A stretch of DNA of 64,000 nt from Owenia fusiformis. Taxonomy: Eukaryota; Annelida; Polychaeta; Sabellida; Oweniidae. Of the stretch, positions 1-12,937 are shown piece after piece. Positions within the stretch are counted from its first letter, which is position 1; the number at the start of each line of letters is the position of its first letter. The position numbers and the translations under genes are program-made. The DNA lies in assembly GCA_903813345.2 (NCBI GenBank), contig CAIIXF020000008.1, forward strand, positions 26,582,822 to 26,646,821. The letters run 5' to 3'. The notes under the pieces are model-generated. The model was not told the origin of the DNA and did no database searches. It worked only from the letters and a program-made list of their open reading frames with translations.

Positions 1-3000
1 AGATGCCAAACCATTATTTTGGAAAAAACTCCTTGACAAAATAGCCGTGAGAAAATAACATGAAAATCTATAACTAAGCTAGAGATATAGCAACTTCCAA
101 GCTAGGAAATCCCAACGAACAAGACATACGTTTCAAATCTTTCATCATTTTGAAAATGTCAAGATAGAAAGAATTACTAGGAAGTAAATTCACCTTTCCA
201 CAAAGTAAAGAAAATCCATAATTTCCGGCGCGATGATTGGTTGTATGCAAATGAGTCAAATCAATAACGTCAATGATGGAAAGTTTTGAAGAATTAGTAC
301 AGCCAGCATAGGAATATTTTGAATTGACTGCAACAAAAAGGATTCTCTTTGCTCAATGCACTAATTATTTTTAATCAAATATAAAATATGGACGGGGCAC
401 TTTCATTCCGAATCTCATGTAATTTAATTTAATCATTTTTTGACAGAACTATTGTTTACGTATTAAGACTTCTTAGGTCAGCCTCACATACCCGTGCTCA
501 CATGTCTCATGCGATTGTAAACAAAAAATGTAAATTGTGAAGTTACAAACAACTCGGTTTAATTATCTAATAGTGGTCATACAATATCCTGTTTAATGGT
601 TATTATGTCGTAGTAAAAAGTTTCATCAAAAATTCACCACGAGTGACATTCGCGCAAAGCGTTACCTTTTGGTATTTCGCCATCAGCAAGTCAATAACGA
701 TCAGCAATGTCAACACATCATCAATAAACATTATATGATATACGCTCTTTCCCTGAAATCTTCCCAGTGATCATTATTCAAAACCGATCATCACAACTTA
801 TTTATCCTATGAAAAATGAGGTTGCACAAGTGAAGTTTCAGGACACCCTTCATATCCAGGTTTGTTTTCTATGAAGCGTTCTCATTCTCCTTATTTTCGA
901 GAAATTCAGCATCATTTTGGTTAAGAAAAATTTTACGGTCTGCTGGATCTATTTTGACAGTTTTGCTTTGGCAAGATATAATTTTAACAAATTGACTGTT
1001 TCTACACTGAATAAAAAAAACATTTTCCCGGGAAAATTTGGATCGGGAGATACGCAGTGGGAAATATGTGACATATACATTGAAACATATATACATGTAT
1101 ATGGTACGCTCCTTAAAGATATCAATTCTATATTCCGATATTTTCAAGTATAATATTTTCAAGATAAGATCTGATATGACTTGCAGAAATAAATAGGAAG
1201 TAATCGTTTAGTTCATTGAATTATGGGAGTAGTGAAGTCAATGATTTAATGAATAAGAGCAAATGTTTTTAATTTGAACATGTCATTCATCAAATTAAAC
1301 TTAACTTAAATAGTTTGTCTATCTCTATATTTTTATGCATGAGAGACATGTTATAATGTTGGTGAACTAATGATTATGATAATTTCACCTGTTCACATCC
1401 AGTTCCTATCATGATTGAAAACTGACCGGGAGTAATTCTCTTCAAATTATTTACTCATTATGAACAGAAATTTAATATTTAAATCGCTTAGAAGGCGTAA
1501 ATAAATGTCAATTTGACGTTCAATAAAAATCCGTCAATAATTTACTGTTTACTTGCACATTTGAAGAGGTAAAACTTACAGCAATCAACCGAGGATTTAC
1601 ATGTAAACTCAATTGCATTTGTTTTTCTCTCATTGACGTCACAGATTTTTAAGAGGCTCATTATAATAGTCATGAGCTGACTTTGTGGCCCGCCGCTTTG
1701 TGGAAAGGTGAATAGTGAGTCTTTTTGCAAAGATGGACAGGTTTTCAATATCCCTACTAAACTTTCTTGGGATAATAAGTGTATGTGATATATATTGAGA
1801 GTATCCTACCTAGAGGATCAGGATACATTGGAACAGATATCAAATCCTATATCAGAGTGACTCAAGATTTCTGACCCCTTTTTAACCTAAAAGACCTTCT
1901 AGACATTCTTCTAAACATTATTCTTATATGCACTTATTTGCCGGTATATTAACAAGCGAATTGATGCAATTCTTTTACACAAAAAGTGATATTGCGACAT
2001 GGTGTCCATTTCAAATCTTTGTGACTTATTTTGAATTATAGACATTATATAATAAGGTACCTGTACTATTTCATGCAAATTGATGAATATTATTAGATTT
2101 ATATCCAAAAAGGATCAAAAACAATTTTCTGACAATAAAAGCAGTAGCAATTTTAATATATTACAAGATATTTTACCAAAACTTCTAGACATTATTGTTC
2201 ACCTGTACACCAACATCTGGGATTCACAAAAAAGACAAACCCCATGACTTGTCTTGTTCATATGCCTGTATAGTTTCAAGCAATATATACGATATACAGT
2301 AATACTGTAATAGCCTATTTAATGTTTAATCAATGACTCAAGTTGCACAGTTCCATGGCCATCTGTAGTACCAAGTTCCATGACTGTCACAAGCCTATAT
2401 CATCTCACATAGTTTTTATTTCATTAAAAAAACATTTTACATAAACATTTATATATATGTAGTAAAGTATTCATTACAAGTTACAATTGTCTTAATGATT
2501 TATTCTTTACATAAGTGTAATCATACTGCTCTGTTTTATTTATTGATTATATCCAAATAAACTTATATGTTTGTATACGCATATGTATATATTATATCAT
2601 TTGTTGTATTGCATGTGTTGGATGTTGTATAAGATCCTCTTATATTCTGTAAAAAGTCACATTCTCTTCCCAACATTAGCCTGGTACATTTTGGTGTCTT
2701 ACCAAGGCAAGCAAGACAGATGATGAGCTGCAAAAATGTGGGCAACATGTCCAGTATGCCAGTACCCCAAAAGACATGAACAAGTTCACGGATAATCCTT
2801 CCTTTGACTCAATTTGTCATAACATGATGATATGAATTGTTTGCAACATGTGTTATCAGTCCACATCATGCTTTTCGACACAATGAAATGGTACCAGGTA
2901 AATATATTAACATTCTTTTATGATGGGGATTCATGCCTTCAGATGCAATGAAACAGTTAAGTTTAAGGACATTTTTGGCAGCAAGGTTGAGTATTCACAG

Positions 3001-3590
3001 GACTCATTGGGAGTTAAAGGATGACAATATAACATGTCTTTGAACACATATTCTTCTATTCATGCCCCACTACTGAACTTAACTTTGAACATTCTTGACT
3101 TCTACTCATGCTCCATATGCCATGGACTTCAAATATAATATAGTAATAATATACGTCCATGGGATATGTTAGCTTGACTGGCTGACAATCAAACTACTGC
3201 TTGTGAATTATTCTTTGGATTTGAAAAAGAAGAAAACCTAGACCTAAAGTTGATATACGTACATGCATATCCTTAATGCAGTCCCAACAAACAATTTATA
3301 AATTTAGGCTAGACCTGTAATCAATTTTAGATTCAAAGAATGTCGTTAGATTTGAAATGCCATGTAGGTTTTTGAGTTTTTTTTAACACACGTGAACATT
3401 ACTGTGTTGCAAGTCACTGTACCTGGAGCATTGGAGGAAATGCAATCATATAGAGCATCAAGAGAAACAGATGAAACAATCCACCTTCTTTATGGCCCAA
3501 AATAACATTAAATTTATAACCCTTATTTATGTAAAATACTTTGTAATTGTATTTACAACGGATGTTGGATAAATTTGCATCAGAGTAACC
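1..3590. other. AT-rich non-coding stretch
   Basis: I see no gene here. Short open frames on both strands (for example 869-1162 minus and 917-1153 plus) overlap one another, lack domain-like composition and have no convincing splice context. At about 81-125 there is a run resembling the left end of the repeat element at 29.7 kb (both carry a stretch like AAATCCCA-C-GAACAA), so the first 150 bases may be the edge of a related repeat. TACATGTA-like words and TA-rich runs occur at 1080-1110 and 2440-2600. Confidence 0.6.
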
Positions 3591-3702
3591 CAGTTTAATT
3601 TATTTTGCAAAGCACAGCAAAAATAAACGAAGAAAGACCAGTCACCAGTCCAATCAAACAAAAAACAATTCTAGTAGTTCCGTCCCCCAACAATATAAGC
3701 CA

Positions 3703-4205
3703 ACGACTCCCCCACCTGGAACGAGCCCTATTCCCGAAAGTGACCCGATGGGCAGTCCACAAGAGGATGCTAATCCCCAAAATCACCCTAACCCCCAACC
3801 AGATGAGCCAATGACTCCCCCTCCTGGAACGAGCCCTATTCCCAAAAGTGACCCGATGGCCAGTCCACAAGAGGATGCTAATCCCCCAAAATCACCCTAA
3901 CCCCCAACCAGATGAGCCAATGACTCCCCCTCCTGGATCGAGCCCTATCCACGAAAGTGACCCGATGTGCAGTCCACAAGAGGATGCTAATCCCAAAAAT
4001 AACTCTAACCCCCAACCAGATGAGTTAATGACTCCCCCTCCTGGAACGAGCCCTATCCCCACAAGTGACCCGATGGGCAGTCCACAAGAGGATGCTAATC
4101 CCCAAAATAACTCTAACCCCCAACCAGATGAGTTAATGACTCCCCCTCCTGGAACGAGCCCTATCCCCACAAGTGACCCGATGGGCAGTCCACAAGAGGA
4201 TGCTA
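3703..4205 (+). repeat. 108-bp coding tandem repeat (36-residue Pro-rich unit)
   Basis: Five units start near 3703, 3811, 3920, 4028 and 4136. Four spacings are 108, 109, 108 and 108 bases. The unit encodes a Pro/Asp/Ser-rich peptide with the landmarks TPPPGTSPIP, SDPMGSPQEDANP and NPQPDE. The 109-base spacing means one extra base, so units 1-2 and units 3-5 read in different frames. The last units, in the frame open from 3848, are nearly identical, showing recent expansion or homogenisation. A splice acceptor may lie near 3612, but no clean donor is visible after 4205. Confidence 0.8.
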
Positions 4206-4269
4206 ATCATAGCCTAAAAATTAAGGCCTATAATCTTGATTTGACATCGTTAACATTTTTTATATCCAG

Positions 4270-4559
4270 ATATTAAATTGCCTATCATGGGTGATGGGAA
4301 TTGCCTTTTTCGGGCAATTGCCCATGGGCTGTTCCGTCTAAGGAGTAGCCCCTCCAGACGATTCAATCAAACAGAGGAAAAACAACAGGCTGTTTTTCTC
4401 TGCCATGCGATATGCGAACATTTTAAAGAACACAGGGCAATATATCTGAACCTCCAAGAAGAATTCAGCAACATGCTACACAATGAACGGTATAAGGGTT
4501 TATTGGCCGAAATGAAGGAGATGGAGAGGAATGGAGTGGAGGGCAGAGTTCCAGATAGG
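4270..4559 (+). pseudogene. OTU-like cysteine protease exon, truncated
   Basis: The reading frame carries MGDGNCLFRAI followed by AHGLF, the hallmark of the OTU deubiquitinase fold (Asp and the catalytic Cys in DGNC). A pyrimidine-rich acceptor ending TATATCCAG lies just before 4270 and a GTAAGC donor follows at 4560, so this looks like an internal exon. About 95 residues are present; the C-terminal catalytic His region of OTU domains is not seen downstream. The Pro-rich repeat lies directly upstream and could be its N-terminal extension. OTU domains occur in host deubiquitinases and in several large transposons. The fragments that follow favour a transposon origin, but this is an inference. 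Confidence 0.6.
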
Positions 4560-4699
4560 AGTAAGCTTTATAAATTATAATAATACAATAATAAAAGCTG
4601 TGATTTGAAAATACCTCCCAATGAAAGAGACTGGTTGATCACTCAAATCAATTCATCAAAATTACAAAATGTTCATAGAAGAGGGGGGGGGGAATAAGA

Positions 4700-5546
4700 A
4701 GGTGGCTGCCAAGTTCAATTATAATGTAATAAATGAGCCACTGTGTCAAAAAGCACCATGACCTCCTCGAGGCTGATTTAAATAAAATTGATGTGGACAT
4801 TGCAAAAGAAAAGTTGAAATCTAATAAAACAATCGGAAATATAAAATTTGATGAATATGTGTAAAAACTGAAGAACCTGAATGCCAACACTACATATCTC
4901 GCTAAACTAGGATTTTTGAACTCTGAGATTTCTGAGTCTACTGATGCAAAAACTAAGCAACAAGTCATTAAATCAAAGAATGTATTGGTACGCAAGCAAG
5001 CCAAGAAAAGGAATAAAAAACAGCCAGACTTAAAAAACAAATAGGGTCCATTGGTTGAAAATTTAAATGAGGTAATTCTTAAAAAGGAAGTCATCATACA
5101 ACAAGACTATCACAGTAAGTCCTACACAGGCAATCACTGTAAAAGGTAAATTAATTTTAAAAAGTACACGGGAGAAAGTGTAAATAGGTATGGCAAAAAA
5201 AGATCAAGAAATTATCTAAATCGAAACGCCTTTCAAAAATAGACAATATTGTAGCAAAATACACAAAATTAAATATACTGTTTTGTACAGGCACAAAGTT
5301 GTTAACCATTCGAATTCAATCCAGAAATCTGAAATTCCAACAATTGAGAGAAAAATGGACAGCTACTGTGCATATTTTAGGATGACGTTTCCAAATGAAA
5401 GTTTTGTACCGAAATTGCAGTTTTTAGAAAGCCACATTTCTCCTTTCATTGCTAAATGGGAACATGGCATGGCATTGTTAGGAGGATCTGGTATTGAATC
5501 GTCCCATCACTACCTAAACCAATTAGGACAATTCAAATCAGTTTGA
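4700..5546 (+). pseudogene. Decayed transposon-protein fragments downstream of the OTU exon
   Basis: From about 4740 to 5100 the plus strand reads as Lys/Glu/Asn-rich, coiled-coil-like pieces (for example IKSKNVLVRKQAKKRNKKQP) broken by stops. At 5283-5546 an 87-residue frame contains FPNESFVPKLQFLESH and a following WEHGMALLGG with ESSHHYLNQL. To my recollection this resembles a segment common in multi-copy, transposon-associated proteins of marine invertebrates, of the form KLHxLExH with a later ExxHxxxN. I cannot name the family. Together with the OTU exon it may be the remains of one large element. Confidence 0.4.
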
Positions 5547-5843
5547 TAAGAAGAGGATAAATTAAAATACACAAGACAAAATCGTATGGAATAAGTTGCG
5601 ATAAGCTAGTTATTAAGCTTGTTATTATGGTCTTACTAGTGGTTATTATTGAGTAATGGTACAGGTATTCGATATGGTATTGCAGCTTACACTTAAGTAA
5701 TGGTACACGTATCCTTGGATTTTAGGCCCGAATACCGAGGTTTATTTTTTTAATTATCGTGTATTATTATTTTGTGTTAATATTAGTTAACCATCTAACT
5801 ATTGGCATGATATGATAACCTTGTTATATTAAAATAACGCATA

Positions 5844-6088
5844 GGCGTAGCCAGGGGGATGTGATGTGTGCGATCGCACCCCCCCCCCCCCCCTCCATAA
5901 CCAATGAAAATAGAACCATTAGATAGAAGTAAAAAGTCTTAAAATGCTTTTTATTTGAAGCTTCTAGCTCGATTTTGAACGAAGTTGCACCAATTTTTGT
6001 AAAATTCAAAACATATCTTCAAAAACATTTTTTATGCCACGATCGCACCCCCCCCCCCCCCTCCCCCGACTGAAAGCTGGCTACGCCA
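5844..6088. mobile_element. Short inverted-repeat element with poly-C tracts
   Basis: The ends GGCGTAGCCAG (5844-5854) and CTGGCTACGCC (6078-6088) are perfect inverted repeats of 11 bases. Internally each side has a GCGATCGCACC or CGATCGCACC word followed by a long C run (5879-5893 and 6047-6064). It contains no coding sequence, so it looks like a non-autonomous MITE. A half copy of the same terminus occurs at 9153-9180 (GGCGTAGCCAGGAGG then a G run), and a partial right end may lie near 34385-34415. Confidence 0.65.
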
Positions 6089-6314
6089 CTGTAACGTGTA
6101 ATCAATACGCTACATTTTGTATGTTCAATTTGTATACTAAAAACTGTTATTAATCCACAAATTTAGATGAAGACAAGATAAAAATTCGAATCAAGAATGA
6201 AAAGGTGTCTTAAGGGTAATGCATATTTGAATTAAACAGAGGCGGGTTAATTTATATTGTGCTATGAATTACGCTATTATTCAAAATTGCAGCTAAGATG
6301 CCTGTTTTATGATA

Positions 6315-7515
6315 CCCTGCGTGAAGAGTCTAGTTAAACTACACTAAGACGAAGCTCTCTTTTAAGAAGTGAAGTCAAACGAATGCAAAGGGTAGTTTTA
6401 TGAAAAATATCACGGAAGATGTATTCTAGATATCAGTAGTATTCTCAGAAATTTATTATCCGAAACGGATAACATCTGGCCACTCAGACAAACAATCGCA
6501 GACATAGGCTAAGCTTGTTTATTTAACAGATAGATTTGTTGACTTACCGATCCGTATTTCAATCTCCGGGAAGACGTTCTTTTCATTTTGTATTTGCGTG
6601 CAGTGTAATATAAGTTGATACTTTTGTTCAAAAATGTACTTTTAATGGCCATTTTATGCCTTTTATTTTCAAATTATGTTTTGTTTTGATGTCAGTGTGA
6701 AAAGTCAAGAAACGTCAACCCCGACTTTTAATCAAAAAATGTTGGTTAATCACTTATGGCAAATCACAAGGTTGGTGATGTCAACGGACCATGATCGTGG
6801 AAGGCTATCAATATCAGGTGTATATCGCATAGAAAATAGATATAGCTAATTTTTCGCACTGATATGATGATGACTATTCTGTCGAATCGGGTAGATATTT
6901 CTCAGTTTTTTCCGATAATAAAACTATTCATTTCTATCAATTTTACAAACGGGGTCCTTTGAATGCACATTAAAACTATAAAAGTATTTATTGGGCGTAC
7001 ATACTCGTTCTGTCATGTTACTTACATTTCATTTGCAAGTTGTCCACATATTAATCCGGCGTTTTGTTTAATCAAATTTCCCGCCCCTTGAGGTTTCCGA
7101 CTGTAAAACTTAATATTTAATACTAAACAATGCATCAGTTAATATTTTCATAATACAAATTTTCCATTTTTATTTCTCTGATAGATAAAGTCTCATTTTG
7201 AATCTGTTCGTGTATTAAAGAGTATGCTTTTATAATGCCGTGGTCACATTTGCTCAGATTTTCAGCACGGGCGCCCGGCCGATGAGTATTTTGTTCAAAA
7301 TTGTATTCAATTCTGAACAAAATACTCAATCGGCCGGGCGCCGTAATGAAAATCGGAGCAAATGTTACCAAGTCATAACTGATGAAAAATCGAATGAGAA
7401 CATGAACATGGATAATAGGGGCACTATTACGCTGCGTGCAGAGTCTAATTATAAACTACGAGAAGACGAAACTCTCATTTAAGAAGTGAAGTCGAACAAA
7501 TGCAAAGGGTAGGTC
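6315..7515. repeat. Pair of diverged direct repeats of about 88 bp flanking a hairpin
   Basis: The segment at about 6315-6402 (TGCGTGAAGAGTCTAGTTA ... AATGCAAAGGGTAG) recurs at 7428-7515 (TGCGTGCAGAGTCTAATTA ... AATGCAAAGGGTAG) in the same orientation, with scattered substitutions and small indels. No gene is visible between them. They could be the ends of one non-coding element of about 1.2 kb or two independent copies of a repeat. Confidence 0.55.
7242..7369. repeat. Long hairpin with a GC-rich stem
   Basis: The left arm, 7242 to about 7298, and the right arm, about 7312-7369, are imperfect reverse complements separated by a short loop. The stem contains GGGCGCCCGGCCGA paired with TCGGCCGGGCGCC, unusually GC-rich for this AT-rich region. 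A fold-back element or terminal palindrome is the simplest reading. No coding frame fits it. Confidence 0.7.
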
Positions 7516-7794
7516 ACTATAGAAGGGGATCATTTAAAAGCACGATCTATTTCACAACGCCTTTAACTTTTGTTCTTCAACTGTTGCCCTTTGTGCATTT
7601 CAAAAATAAAATATCTTAATCTGATTTGTTCCACCTTTCTTTTCGCTCAGTTCTGCAATATTATGTCCATATGTTGTTTAGGATTATGTCATTTGCGAAA
7701 TAGCTGTAAGACATTATGAGAATGAATATGGGAGTTTCCACGATAATGTTGTTCACATGATTTTATACACATACCTGCATAACAATCGGAGACA

Positions 7795-8470
7795 GAAGTC
7801 TTAATATTGTCCAATAAAAAAATAAGAATCTAACATTTAATGATAACAAAAGGATTAATTGCTTAGTTCTCTTTGTTTTAGTCTTTGTTTTCTTAAATGC
7901 GGAAGTGTACCAACATCACCTAGATTACATAAGAGATCATCTAACAGTCTAAAATTGCTTTTAATTGCAAGTTAATGCATTCCGACCAAAATTTGTATAC
8001 CTGTAATTTGGCGGGGGGCGATGTTACATCACATAACCACAACGTTCATATAGAAATATACAATAAGCATGTCCGTATAAAAGCTAAAATTATAAAAACT
8101 CATTTCAAAGTCATTCTGTTCATGGAAGCCTCAAGTTATGAAAAACAATGCTAAACACTTAAACAAATCGACTTGATTACCTTTGAAAACTTCTTGAGAG
8201 GAAATGGACAAGTGTATTTTTCTAACTCATTAGAACGTCTGTCTGATTGAAATACTATTTTTTAAATACAAACATAAATGATTTAATCTTGGTCAGAAGT
8301 CTGAACATTGTCCAACAAAATAATAAGAATCTAACATTTAATGATTACAAAAGGATTAATTGCTATATAGTCTTTGTCTTTGTCTTTGTTTTTTCTAACG
8401 GCGGAAGTGTACCAAAATCACCTTGATTACAGAAGAGATCATCTAACAGTCTAAAATTGCTTTTAATTCC
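7795..8470. repeat. Direct repeats of about 180 bp
   Basis: The sequence at about 7797-7970 (AATAAGAATCTAACATTTAA ... ATCATCTAACAGTCTAAAAT) is repeated at about 8294-8470 with roughly nine-tenths identity by eye. The copies are offset by about 498 bases in the same orientation. This is a local duplication of non-coding DNA. Confidence 0.7.
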
Positions 8471-8479
8471 CGGGTTTTA

Positions 8480-11400
8480 ATTACATTTTATGTATAGACT
8501 TTTTTACCTCTATTCTCATTTTTAAACCTGTTTCTGTTTGCTTATTTAACAATTGTGATAAATTATTCAGTTAGTGTCGAAATCAAAACAATTTTCTACA
8601 TTATAGTCCCCTCCTCTTTCACTGACTAAATATTAAAATAAGCCAGTCTGATTGCGAATTTACAAATCCTGTAAAAGTAGCTCCAAACCGCTTTTTAATC
8701 AGAGAAAACAATAAGTTAATTCATCTGATTGCGAAAATACGAATCAACCTGATTATCTGATCTCCATGCTATTTGATTCGTGCATTATCTACAAGTCAGT
8801 CGGGCAAGGGTGAAATTATTTCATTTGAAAACAGAAATAAATATCAGAACCCCTCTAGCATAACTATTCGGAAGAAATTCATACAAAAAATAAGGTACAC
8901 AACTGATGAAGGGTCGCACACAATGCACGCACCCCTCTCCTCCTCCTCCGTGTTTGCCCACACACGACCATATTTGACAATTTTCCTAAAAGCGTTTTCC
9001 CCGGGAATATAGGTGTAGCGGTTGCCAGAAGTCGCACAGCTTGGGAGTCAGGGTATCCTCATCCATGCCTCAACGCCTGACGGGTCTGATATTTAGAGGG
9101 GGCGCAAGAATTATTAGGGGGCGGGGTAAACGTGAAAGTTGCCAAAATATCCATAGGCGTAGCCAGGAGGGGGGGGGTGCGATATCAATAGGCTTTATAT
9201 ATGCTTTAATGTTTTATTTATCATGATGCTTTTATGTAGGCTATTAATTACAGTTGTTTTTGCAATATAAAACTGGTATGCTTATGCAAATTCCGATTGG
9301 ACTAATAGAAAGGGATATTGTTTCATTATGTGGACTTGAGAAAGTCCGACATACTCATTGCTTTCAACCCAAAACTTAAAATAGGAAGTTATCAAGATCC
9401 CAAGAACACGATCGCTACTTAAACAATATGTTTGTAAAATCCCGGCGATCGAAATGCAATCAAACTTTCGCAATCAGGTGCCTAATTAGTCTTTTGATCT
9501 CTAAAGTTTTACGACTGAACGTTTCAATGAACTCGTGAGAAGCAAACGCAATCATCACATAAACATTTTTCTAGTAAATCTAAAATAGAGTAAAACCCAG
9601 GGAAAAAGATCGCGTGTTCATAGGAATTAGGCATATTTCAATTTTAAAATAACAAAAGTCAGTCTCGGAAGAATTTTCCAAGCATTCCCTGCTTCGATGC
9701 GTTTTTATTGCAAGGGCCGTTTAGCGCCGATATGAATTCATTATAGGGCATTAGGGTTGTGCTTTATTTGTTTTATTTATATAAATGTTATAAAATGTGT
9801 ACGACACTTTAATGAATTATTTTTAGGGTTACAATGCATATTTGACTTTTCCCTCTAAACGTTTAAAGTTCATCTTTATACTTTTCTTAGTTTGCTTCAA
9901 TAAAATTAACATTGGATCCCAGACAGTTATCAAATTCTCAGACATTTGATTAATATAGATATTTGTACTTCCTTTGACCAGTGGTGCTGGTGTGACTGAG
10001 ATTCGAATCTAATTTGTTTCATTTTTATGTAAATTGAGAGGAATAAAGTTTTATTTTAAGCGTTTTAACAATCTTAACGTTTGGCGTGCAGCTCAACTAA
10101 ATACACAATCAAAGGTCAAATACAGAAATAAGAACATGCCTTTTATTTGTTATTCAAGCTCGAGCAATATCCCCGTTATAAAACCAAAATAACTGCGGTT
10201 AGGTACCATATCTTGATTACAGTAAAGACAGGCCATCTCATTCTGGTATGCCAGAGCCACTCTTATCTGCCGATTGTGGAAGGATAAAGACAAAGGGGTC
10301 GCGGCTATCACGATGAGGCCGTCTTATTTTTAGGAATTATTTCTGCCTCTCATTCCTTAAACCGGCTTCGTTAAACAGTGCCAAAATATATAAGTCAAAG
10401 CCAAAAACAATACTATTTTTATATTTAAATCCCCTCACCTTGTCAATGTCTATGCCTGCATCTGGTTTTCCCACCTTTGGAAGTGAGCCAATATACACAT
10501 AGATTACTTACTGGCCATGGACAGGGGGGGGGGCACAGAAACGAACATTCTGGGGTCATAAGGGATACTTGGGGAAGGGGAGGGGTGGTGGTGAATAGTG
10601 AAGTCCGAGAGTGAAGTTAAGGGGTACTGAAATCTTTCTTTTGATATTTAGTGATTGAATGGAGACTTGTTTCCACTCCCCGCATTCTAGTAGAATTTAA
10701 ATATTTGATCCAAAGGAGTTACAGGTATTTTAAATCAAACTTGCATTCCGAGTAATTAACACTCCAAGGATTGTACCGCTTCACTATTGTCTAAGATAAT
10801 TATAATGAATTCACGGGACAGTATAGTCTTCCTTTTAAACTTTAGTGGTTGGATGGAGACTTGTTTCCCCACCCCGTACACTAGTAAATTTGTAAATTTT
10901 AAATATTTGATTTAGGGAGGTATTTGCGATCCAACTCTGATGATGCAAGACTAGTCAGCCAAGACTAAATTATGAACTTATTATCATTTAGACTATTGAG
11001 TTCGTTAAATTATAATTCCATAGATATCATAATTAATCCTGTCAACACAATAATGGTATTAATTGGCATGATATGTAGTCAGAGACGGTTTAAAAAGTTG
11101 TTTAGATTAATGATAGTATTAGGAAAAATCCTAACTCAAAGTTTTTGTTCTATCGCAATACAGAGCAAAACACTCGCCGGGCAAGCATTCTTTAAAAACG
11201 TGAAGTTTTCACCATGTTGAGCAGTTTTGAAAATTGTCCAATTTGAACCATCGCCTTGTATATTTCTGTAACTGCCCCCCCCCCCTTGACACTCGAGTGT
11301 AAGAATCCTTTCCACACTGTCAATGGTTTTACAAAATAGTTCATGTCAGGAAGGGGAAGGGGTGAGTGTGGAGAACAATCACTGACTGCGATTTGTATGA

Positions 11401-12590
11401 TTGAACATTATACACTTATCATCAATTCGTAAAGAATAGTTTTAAAATAAACAGCTTGTTTTATGTTATGATTGGAGTGATGTATGCATAGAAGAATGAC
11501 GCTGGTTTTGAAATATCTTAATTATCCCATTGAATGAAGCCATCCGTCCCTCTGTCCATTCTTAACTCATACTAGTGGACTGATTTGATTTAAAGGAGAA
11601 GTCTCGGTGTAGAACGTGTACACACTAATGGGAACGAATTTCACTCATTTCTATTTAGGATTCGTTCATATACTAGCGTGGCTTTAGAGCATTTACAAAC
11701 GCACGAATTGTATTGTTTTAAGGCAACTTTTATGACATATAATCATTGTATTTAAAGCTGATTAATTTTAGATTATATTCGGTTCAATTTTACAAATAAT
11801 GAATAGTATTACAGTATATCGAAACATGTACAATGATTTACATTAAATTGTGCAGACTGCAAACAATGTACATGGTTGGCGAATTTGCATGCGCAGTCTT
11901 GATAATAAGAATTAAAGGTTGAACTTAAAAATCAAACATTTTCTTTTTTAAACATAATAAATCTTTAAATCAAGAAAATAAAAATAAGATTGATGATTGA
12001 ACTTTTCATAGTCAACTGCGACTGTGTCGACGCATGTTTATTTACTTAGCTAATTAGATATGTAAAATTGTTAATGGCCGCAACGGATAATACGTACATG
12101 TAAGCTGTTCGGATAAGACATTTCTATATGATTAATAACAAATCCCGGGCAGAATATTATTCAACAGTACCTGATCTTATCAGTTATTATTCAATTTGGA
12201 TAATAAATCTATTATCTCGTCGTATTGATGTTTATTATATAGTGTTTCTCGTTGTGATATTTGATGAATGAGCACAATGTTGCAGTAAATCCCCGTCTTC
12301 AGGTGTATGGGCCTTCTCCCCCAAAGAAACGTAAAAAGGATATGTATTTTTAGACAAACTATAGACAAACAACTTGAATTTCATTTTATTTGTAAACTAT
12401 CAGACATGGTATATATACTGTACACATAATACATGGATTATATACACTCTCAAATTGATTCCTGGTAAGAGAATGATATTTCAAGTATGGTTGTACCATT
12501 TAATTAGCATCTACTTGCAGTCATTTAAATTGTTATGAGCAGAAAATAACCGCAGATTGTTGTAGACATTTGAATAATCTATATGCAGGT
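8480..12590. other. Non-coding stretch with minor repeats
   Basis: No gene is supported. I note a partial copy of the 5.8-kb element at 9153-9180, a diverged direct repeat (about 10635-10720 and 10840-10915, sharing GGATGGAGACTTGTTTCC or a close variant and TTTAAATATTTGAT), and homopolymer runs at 10525-10534 and 11275-11285. Short open frames (10972-11220 plus, 12180-12368 minus) have AT-rich, low-information composition and look like chance. Confidence 0.55.
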
Positions 12591-12644
12591 AAATTTTGGT
12601 AAATATAAGTAGTAGCAAAAGTATTTATTATTTCACAAACCATA

Positions 12645-12937
12645 ACTTCCGGTTTCAGATGAGATGTGGTATGGTTTATTTTGAAATATATTCATTTGAT
12701 ATTTTCACGAAAATATTCATTGACTCTTGCTTACAAAGTTTATGCACGTCTTTTCATGTGAAAATAGAAATATCGATATCACTCAAACAAGAAGTTATTC
12801 TTCACAGATTTGGCTGCTCATGGACCTGAATCAAGTACTTTCAGTGAATCCATCAGTGTTTCGGTCACATGGTTTTGTGACCTTTCAACTGTCCAATGCG
12901 CATGCGCTGGTTAATCGGAAAAGAAGCAAATTTCAAT
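12645..12937 (+). promoter_or_regulatory. Probable promoter of the C2H2 gene (ETS and NRF1 sites)
   Basis: A consensus ETS-type site, ACTTCCGGT, lies at about 12645-12653, and a perfect palindromic NRF1-type site, TGCGCATGCGC, at 12897-12907, 31 bases before the chosen ATG. The start itself sits in AATATGGCG, which resembles a YY1 element overlapping the initiator codon. Such sites are typical of TATA-less promoters of broadly expressed animal genes. Their match to a plausible exon start supports a real transcription unit. Motif matches are seen directly; use as a promoter is inferred. Confidence 0.55.

Noticed and set aside
869-1162. Open frames of 97 residues (minus) and 78 residues (plus) on top of each other
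   Set aside because: AT-rich DNA gives such mirrored frames by chance. Neither has motifs, splice context or a neighbour that explains it.
5879-6064. C and G homopolymer runs as structural or regulatory elements (also at 10525, 11275, 33898, 34223, 35077)
   Set aside because: They sit in or near MITE-like repeats and vary in length between copies. Simple slippage explains them.
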